From Massilia sp. YIM B02763 (GTDB taxonomy: Bacteria; Pseudomonadota; Gammaproteobacteria; Burkholderiales; Burkholderiaceae_D), in the NCBI RefSeq assembly GCF_030412015.1, contig NZ_JASNRD010000001.1, forward strand, positions 372,001 through 436,000: a stretch of DNA of 64,000 nucleotides. The letters run 5' to 3'. The notes beneath the pieces were generated by a model. The model saw only the letters and a list, made by a program, of their open reading frames with translations, did not search any database and was not told the origin of the DNA. This document shows positions 56,576 through 64,000 of the stretch, one piece after another; within the stretch, counting starts at the first letter, position 1, and each line of letters starts with the position of its first letter. A program made the position numbers and the translations under genes.

Positions 56576-56729
56576 CGTGGGATCTCTTATATAGCAAGGG
56601 TCATGGGGCAAGTTTAACAAAACACGCCCTTTTGCCGATGCTGACGCACTGCAATAGTGCGAGCGCTGCCCGCTGGAAATCATGACCCGGCCCGACACCC
56701 GGAAATCGGCCTGCCAGGCCCCTTCCAGA

Positions 56730-56758
56730 TTGACTTCCCGGGGCCGCTGACATATGCT
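56730..56758 (+). promoter_or_regulatory. gcv promoter
   Basis: TTGACT (56730-56735), 17-base spacer, TATGCT (56753-56758). The -35 matches 5/6, the -10 4/6. Transcription would begin about 56765, just at the first riboswitch aptamer. Confidence 0.75.
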
Positions 56759-56762
56759 TCGC

Positions 56763-56958
56763 AGTCTTGACCGGGAGAGCGCAGCGCACCGCTGCCGCCG
56801 AAGGGGCATCACCCGAAAACTCTCAGGCAAACCGGACCGGTCAAGGGGCGCCGCGCGAATGCCGCGGCGGACCAACTCTGGAGAGCGGCCTTGCGGCCCA
56901 CCGAAGGGGCAGGCGGCGCACAGCCGCTATCTCTCAGGTACCGAGGACAGAGGGGTGC
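56763..56958 (+). ncRNA. Tandem glycine riboswitch
   Basis: Two gcvT-type aptamers follow each other. The first (about 56767-56876) contains CGGGAGAGCGC, CCGAAGGGGCA and TCTCAGGCAAACCGGACC. The second (about 56877-56958) contains TGGAGAGCGGCC, CACCGAAGGGGCA and TCTCAGGTACCGAGGACAGAGG. Both show the conserved GGAGAG, CCGAAGGGGCA and CTCAGG elements of the family. It lies between the gcv promoter and gcvT. By family knowledge it would turn on gcv expression when glycine is abundant. Confidence 0.95.
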
Positions 56959-56992
56959 GAACAGCATGCGGCCGGCCGCATGCACGACCCCT
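56951..56992 (+). promoter_or_regulatory. Candidate expression-platform hairpin of the riboswitch
   Basis: AGGGGT (56951-56956), at the end of aptamer 2, can pair with ACCCCT (56987-56992). Inside, the 20-base stretch 56964-56983 is a perfect palindrome of two 10-base halves (core GGCCGGCC). The gcvT ribosome site GAGG follows at about 57004. No U tract is seen, so regulation may act on translation or by an alternative fold (inference). Confidence 0.6.
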
Positions 56993-57014
56993 ATTCACTG
57001 TTTGAGGATTTCCC

Positions 57015-58148
57015 ATGACGCTCAAGGCGACCCCGCTCAATTCCGCTCACCGCAACGCTGGCGCCAAGATGGTCGACTTCGGCGGCTGGGACATGCCCGT
57101 CAACTACGGTTCGCAGATCCAGGAACACGACGCCGTGCGCACCGACGCGGGCATGTTCGATGTCTCGCACATGTGCGTCGTCGACGTCAAGGGCCACAAC
57201 GTGCGTGCCTTCCTGCGCCACCTGCTCGCCAACAACGTCGACAAGCTGCAGGCGCCGGGCAAGGCGCTGTACTCGTGCATGCTGAACCCGCAGGGCGGCG
57301 TCATCGACGACCTGATCGTCTACTTCTTCGACGAGACCTGGTTCCGCCTGGTCGTCAACGCCGGCACCGCCGAGAAGGACATCGCCTGGATCCGCGAGCG
57401 CAACGAGACCTCTCGCTCGGGCCTGGAAATCACGCCGCGCAGAAATGATCTGATGAGCGACCTGTCGGACGACGGCATCGCCCTGGTCGCCGTGCAGGGC
57501 CCGAACGCGCGCGCCAGGTTCTGGGACGTCGTCCCGGCGACCCGCGAAGCGTCGGAGGGCCTGAAGCCGTTCAACGCCGTCATCGTGAAAGACACGCCGT
57601 TCGGCGAACTGATGGTCGCGCGCACCGGCTATACGGGCGAGGACGGCTTCGAGATCGGCGTCGCCGCGACCCAGGTCGAGGCGCTGTGGAATGCGCTGGC
57701 CGCCGCCGGCGTCAAGCCGGCCGGCCTGGGCGCGCGCGACACGCTGCGCCTGGAAGCGGGCATGAACCTGTACGGCCAGGACATGGACGATACCGTGTCG
57801 CCGCTGGACGCGGGCCTGGCCTGGACCGTCGACCTGGTGTCGGAGCGCGACTTCGTCGGCAAGAGCGCCCTGCAGCGCGGTCAGCAGCAGCAATTCGTCG
57901 GCCTGATCCTCCGCGAGAAAGGCGGCATCCTGCGCGCCCACCAGAAGGTGGTGGCCGCCTCCGGCAATGCCGGCGAGATCACCAGCGGCACCTTCAGCCC
58001 CTCGATGCAGCAGGCGATCGCGCTGGCGCGCGTGCCGATGGACGTCCAGGTGGGCGACACCGTGCACGTCGAGATCCGCGACAAGAAACTGGCCGCTTCG
58101 GTGGTCAAGCTGCCGTTCGTGCGTAACGGCAAGGTCCTGGCCGTTTGA
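57015..58148 (+). CDS. gcvT: Glycine cleavage system T protein (aminomethyltransferase)
   Basis: 377 residues. Transfers the aminomethyl carbon from lipoyl GcvH to tetrahydrofolate, releasing ammonia. Motifs: [31 protein letters not shown] near the N-terminus (folate and substrate site), [14 protein letters not shown], and [25 protein letters not shown] precedes the ATG by about seven bases. First gene after the glycine riboswitch. Confidence 0.97.
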   Translation: MTLKATPLNSAHRNAGAKMVDFGGWDMPVNYGSQIQEHDAVRTDAGMFDVSHMCVVDVKGHNVRAFLRHLLANNVDKLQAPGKALYSCMLNPQGGVIDDLIVYFFDETWFRLVVNAGTAEKDIAWIRERNETSRSGLEITPRRNDLMSDLSDDGIALVAVQGPNARARFWDVVPATREASEGLKPFNAVIVKDTPFGELMVARTGYTGEDGFEIGVAATQVEALWNALAAAGVKPAGLGARDTLRLEAGMNLYGQDMDDTVSPLDAGLAWTVDLVSERDFVGKSALQRGQQQQFVGLILREKGGILRAHQKVVAASGNAGEITSGTFSPSMQQAIALARVPMDVQVGDTVHVEIRDKKLAASVVKLPFVRNGKVLAV

Positions 58149-58212
58149 AGCATTCCGGCCCGAAAAGAACAAACTATACTTACCGCACCATCCCCTCATT
58201 AGGAGTTTACGC

Positions 58213-58593
58213 ATGAACATCCCGGCCGACCTGAAGTACACCGAATCCCACGAGTGGGTCCGTCAAGAAGCCGACGGCACCCTGACCGTCGGCATCACCG
58301 AATACGCGCAGGACGCGCTGGGCGACATCGTGTTCGTCGAGCTGCCGCAAGTCGGCAAGACCTTCACCGCCGGCGACGACGCCGCCGTCGTGGAATCGGT
58401 GAAAGCCGCCAGCGACATCTACGCGCCGGTCTCCGGCACCGTCGTTGCCGTGAACCAGCCGACCGCCGACGCGCCGGACTCGATCAACGCCGATGCCTAC
58501 AGCGCCTGGCTGTTCAAGCTGCAGCCGTCGGACCCGGCCGCGATCGACAGCCTGCTGGACGCCGCCGCCTACGGCAAGACCACCGAAGGCTGA
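58213..58593 (+). CDS. gcvH: Glycine cleavage system H protein
   Basis: 126 residues. Lipoyl carrier; the lipoylation lysine is K64 in [17 protein letters not shown]. Starts at ATG 58213, AGGAG 7 bases upstream. It has a short gap of 64 bases after gcvT, within which a TATACT could act as an extra -10 box. It is followed by the long inverted repeat with a U tract. Confidence 0.97.
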   Translation: MNIPADLKYTESHEWVRQEADGTLTVGITEYAQDALGDIVFVELPQVGKTFTAGDDAAVVESVKAASDIYAPVSGTVVAVNQPTADAPDSINADAYSAWLFKLQPSDPAAIDSLLDAAAYGKTTEG

Positions 58594-58652
58594 TCGTTGT
58601 CAGCGAGCGCGCCTGCGGGCGCGCTTGTCGTTTGTATCCCCGAATAGTGTTA

Positions 58653-58743
58653 CGTCGTCCCTGCGCAGGCAGGGACCCAATTATTGAGCGGACCCACATA
58701 CCGAACTTGGGCCCCTGCCTGCGCAGGGGCGACGGTTTTTTTT
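58653..58743 (+). repeat. Inverted repeat pair with terminator-like U tract between gcvH and gcvP
   Basis: Left arm 58653-58680 and right arm 58707-58734 (28 bases each) are complementary except for a few positions and share the sequence type of the 25.5-kb pair. Eight T follow directly (58736-58743). On the plus strand this can act as a strong intrinsic terminator 60 bases after gcvH and 36 before gcvP. Confidence 0.8.
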
Positions 58744-58778
58744 CCCGCGCCTCCGACTTCTCTTTTTCTGTTGCCACC

Positions 58779-61663
<2,885 letters not shown>

Positions 61664-61673
<10 letters not shown>

Positions 61674-63286
61674 TCCGCGTCGCCCGCGCTGCCCTGCCCG
61701 CGGCTGCTCGCCAGCCGCAGGTAGGGATGCCCGGCCCTGCCGGGACGCCCGTCATCCTCGGGCGTTCCCGGCGGGGCCGTTTCCTTTTCGGATACCGGCT
61801 GCACCGCCTCGTCCAGGCGGAACGTGGCCACGGCGCGCGACAGCGCCAGCGCCTGCTGCTGCAGGCCGCGCGCCGCCAGCGCCGCCTCTTCCACCAGGCG
61901 CGAGCCCTGGCGCGTCATCTCGTCCATGCGCACGATGGCCTGGTTGACGCCGAGCAGGTCGCGCGCGCGCTCGCTGCTCGCGCTGCCGATCCTGTCGACG
62001 ATGTCCCCCACCTCTTGCACGGAACTGGCCAGGTCGGCCATGCTGGAACCGGCGTCCAGGGCACGCGCGGTGCCGTCCTCGATGGCGCCGACGGCGCTGC
62101 GCGCGAGTTCGCCGACCTCGCGTGCCGCACGCCTGGCTTCGTTCAGCGCCGGGGCGCTGCCTGCGAGGCTGGCGTGTCCCAGCGCCGCCTCGATGCCCGC
62201 GCCGATCGTCTCCAGGCGCAGCGCCGTGCGGCGCACGGCTTCCATCGTCGCCACCAGCCGGTGCACGGTGCCGCCGCCGTGCTGGGCCGCGAGCGAGGCG
62301 TTTTCCGCGAGGCGCGTGGCCGCGTGGGCGCTGTTGGCATTGTCGTGCATGGCCGCGGCCAGCTCGCGCATTGCCCCGGCCGTGCGCTCTAGCGAATCGC
62401 GCACGCCCGCGCGCGGCGGCAGGCTGCCCCGGCCCAGCACGATCTCGCGCGAGGCCGAGCCGATCGAGCGCGCCGATTCCAGGATCGTGCGCAGCGTGCC
62501 GTTCAGGTTGCGGATGCTGGCGTCGAGCGCGCGCGAGGTGGCGGCGATCTCGTCCTGCCCGTCCAGGCGCGGCCTGATCGTCAGGTCGCCGCCGGCCAGG
62601 CCCCGCACCACGGCCTCGATCGCCCCGACCTCCGCCAGCAGCGAACGGCGCACGGCGACCGTGATGGCCAGCGAGGCCGCGACCGCCAGCCCGACCACGA
62701 GGGGCATCAGCATCGACATCAGGCGGAAGTCGGCCTGGGCCCGGGCCGAAGCCTGCTCGGACAAGTCCTGCTCGCGCTGGGCGAGTTCGGTCAGGCGCTG
62801 CGCCACGATGGCGAACGCGCGCTCGGCCTTGGACATGGCGTTGGCGCCGATCGACTGGTCGATGGGGACGATCTCGAGCACGTCGCGCACGGCGGCCACG
62901 TACAGGCCCCAGGCGGCGCGCGCCCCCTCGACGCTGCGCCGCTCGTCCGGGCTGTGGGCCGTCATCTGCTGCAGGGACGCGAAGCCGCGGTCGATGGCGG
63001 CGTGCTGGGCGCGCAGGTCGGCAACGAGCGGCTCGATGCGCGCGCGCGAAAAGCTGCCGCCGGTCCAGGTCAGCGCCTGGTAGGCCTGGGCGTGGGCGCG
63101 CTGGCTCGAGACGACGAGCTCCGTGGCGGCGCGCATGTGGACGGCGCGCTGCCCGACGATCGTGTCGAGCGATTCGTTCTGGCGTACCATCGCGTAGTAG
63201 GCGCCGCTCGACAGCAGCACCAGCGGCACCAGCACGGCGCCGGGCGCGAGCAGCAGCTTGGGACCGATGCGCAGGCGCGCCAGCAT
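61664..63286 (-). CDS. Chemoreceptor-like membrane protein with a degenerate signalling tip
   Basis: 540 residues. Membrane helix near residues 10-32, periplasmic four-helix type sensor (33-188), second helix about 190-213, HAMP (about 214-266), then a cytoplasmic coiled coil. The conserved methyl-accepting tip (normally EFxxIVxxIxxIAxQTNLLALNAAIEAARAGE) is not recognisable; the matching region reads [20 protein letters not shown] and later [15 protein letters not shown]. So it may not couple to CheA/CheW in the usual way. The ATG at 63286 has no ribosome site but directly follows a leader ORF. Overlaps the gcvP end by 10 bases. Confidence 0.85.
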
Positions 63287-63287
63287 G

Positions 63288-63350
63288 CTAGCGCGCCGCG
63301 CCCGGCAGCGCGGCCGGGCAGGAGTGGGCGGGGATTGCTGCGTTCGTCAT
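63288..63350 (-). CDS. 20-codon leader ORF upstream of the chemoreceptor-like gene
   Basis: ATG at 63350 with a perfect AGGAG seven bases upstream, ending TAG one base before the chemoreceptor ATG (TAGCATG). Encodes MTNAAIPAHSCPAALPGAAR. It is in a different frame from the downstream gene. It probably loads ribosomes for translational coupling, since the large gene has no site of its own. A true small protein is possible but unproven. Confidence 0.6.
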   Translation of the reverse strand: MTNAAIPAHSCPAALPGAAR

Positions 63351-63501
63351 CGGCGATCTCCTCGAAGCGGGTCGTAACAGCGTGCAGCCTGTCGTCGGGA
63401 TGGCGCAAGGCAATGTTTCAGACGTGCATTGAGGCAATTTACGCGGATGAGTGCCGGCCCCTTTGGGCTAGCGCAAATCCGGCTATACACAAAGGAAGCA
63501 G

Positions 63502-63825
63502 ATGAAACGAAACGTCATTGGCGCGCTGCTGTCGGCCCTGGTCTTTCCGGGCACGGGCCAGTTCTACCTGCACCGGCGCGGCCGCGGCTGGCTGTTGCTG
63601 CTGCTCGCCGCCGGCGCCGCCATCGTGTACGCCGATTTCGCCGTCGACCAGGCCACGGCGCTGGCCGACCAGGTGCTGGCCGGCAGCGTGCCGCTGGACC
63701 CGGCGGCCATGGCGGCGCGCCTCGAGGCGGCCCCCACGCCGCTGCCGGAAACCGTCGCCGGCATCGTCTTCGCCGCCTGCTGGATCGGCGGCATCGTCGA
63801 AGCCCTGCTCGTGCGCGAGCGTTGA
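63502..63825 (+). CDS. Small membrane protein of unknown function
   Basis: 107 residues with AAAGGAAG upstream of the ATG. A first hydrophobic region contains ALLSALVFPGTGQFYLHRRGRGW, a GxGQFY motif like that in TM2-type small membrane proteins. A second segment LLLLLAAGAAIVYADF and a third near the C-terminus (ETVAGIVFAACWIGGIVEALLV) follow. Function unknown. A TATACA at 63484-63489 could be its -10 box. Confidence 0.75.
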   Translation: MKRNVIGALLSALVFPGTGQFYLHRRGRGWLLLLLAAGAAIVYADFAVDQATALADQVLAGSVPLDPAAMAARLEAAPTPLPETVAGIVFAACWIGGIVEALLVRER

Positions 63826-63907
63826 CCGGGCCGGCCCGCGTGGGGTCGCTCCCATTGCCGCATTGCGCGGGGGGAGGATTCGTTTCGGTGAAAGGAACAG
63901 GACTGCG

Positions 63908-63985
63908 GTAGGGTGGACGGGTTCCCCGTCCACGCGTTCAGCCAGCGCGTGCCGGACGCGTGGACGGCACAGCCGTCCACCCTAC
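63908..63985. repeat. Opposed pair of REP-like palindromes at the window end
   Basis: GTAGGGTGGACGG unit (63908-63936) faces its inverse ending CCGTCCACCCTAC (63958-63985), 21 bases apart. Same element family as at 19.8, 26.5 and 44.9 kb. Confidence 0.8.
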
Positions 63986-64000
63986 GCCGGCGCCGCAGCC

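Noticed and set aside
63288-63350. Frameshift joining the leader ORF to the chemoreceptor gene
   Set aside because: The downstream protein begins as a normal receptor would, and the leader ends in a clean stop next to its ATG, so no broken gene is needed.

Overview
The window looks like chromosomal DNA of a high-GC betaproteobacterium of the Oxalobacteraceae, most likely Massilia or a close relative. This rests on gene content and order: an rpsB-tsf-pyrH-frr-uppS-cdsA-dxr-rseP-bamA-skp-lpxD-fabZ-lpxA-lpxB-rnhB run, an smc-zipA-ligA run, GC-rich codon use throughout, and many large sensor proteins. The genus is inferred from general resemblance, not from a search. No tRNA, rRNA, CRISPR array, phage or intact insertion sequence was seen.

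Layout. 1-1100 holds two small genes of unknown function, one unusually AT-rich. 1147-4627 is the divergent pair ppsA (PEP synthase) and ppsR (its regulatory kinase/phosphorylase). 4646-5854 is a receiver-EAL protein. 5967-21765, all on the minus strand, is the large translation / isoprenoid / phospholipid / lipid A / outer-membrane assembly cluster. It is broken by terminator-like hairpins after rpsB, tsf and skp. 22052-26398, on the plus strand, holds map, glnD and a pseudouridine synthase. 26511-41143 is rich in signalling genes: two hybrid histidine kinases, a double-domain KaiC-like ATPase with a small partner, and a periplasmic binding protein beside a GGDEF/EAL protein. A peptide transporter, an acetyltransferase and an aminotransferase lie among them. 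41323-44841 encodes two secreted metallopeptidases. 44956-54113, minus strand, is smc-zipA-ligA-galU-def and a small outer-membrane protein. 54443-56575 holds a PAP2 protein, a repetitive hydrophilic stress-type protein and a ClpP-like protease. 56730-61673 is the glycine cleavage system gcvT-gcvH-gcvP behind a tandem glycine riboswitch. 61664-63825 holds a chemoreceptor-like protein with an upstream leader ORF and a small membrane protein.

How the genes work together. The long minus-strand cluster couples protein synthesis to envelope building. UppS, CdsA and Dxr supply lipid precursors, LpxD/A/B and FabZ make lipid A and fatty acids, and BamA, Skp and RseP assemble and police the outer membrane. 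The gcv genes degrade glycine under riboswitch control. The signalling block appears to feed two-component and cyclic-di-GMP outputs.

Repeats. Intergenic gaps carry at least three kinds of inverted-repeat element: GTAGGGTGG palindromes, usually in opposed pairs (19.8, 26.5, 44.9 and 63.9 kb); CGTCGTCCC elements in opposed pairs (25.5 and 58.7 kb); and GGGGTCAGAGC elements (54.2-54.4 kb). There is also one unrelated 97-bp inverted repeat between cdsA and dxr. None has a transposase gene nearby.
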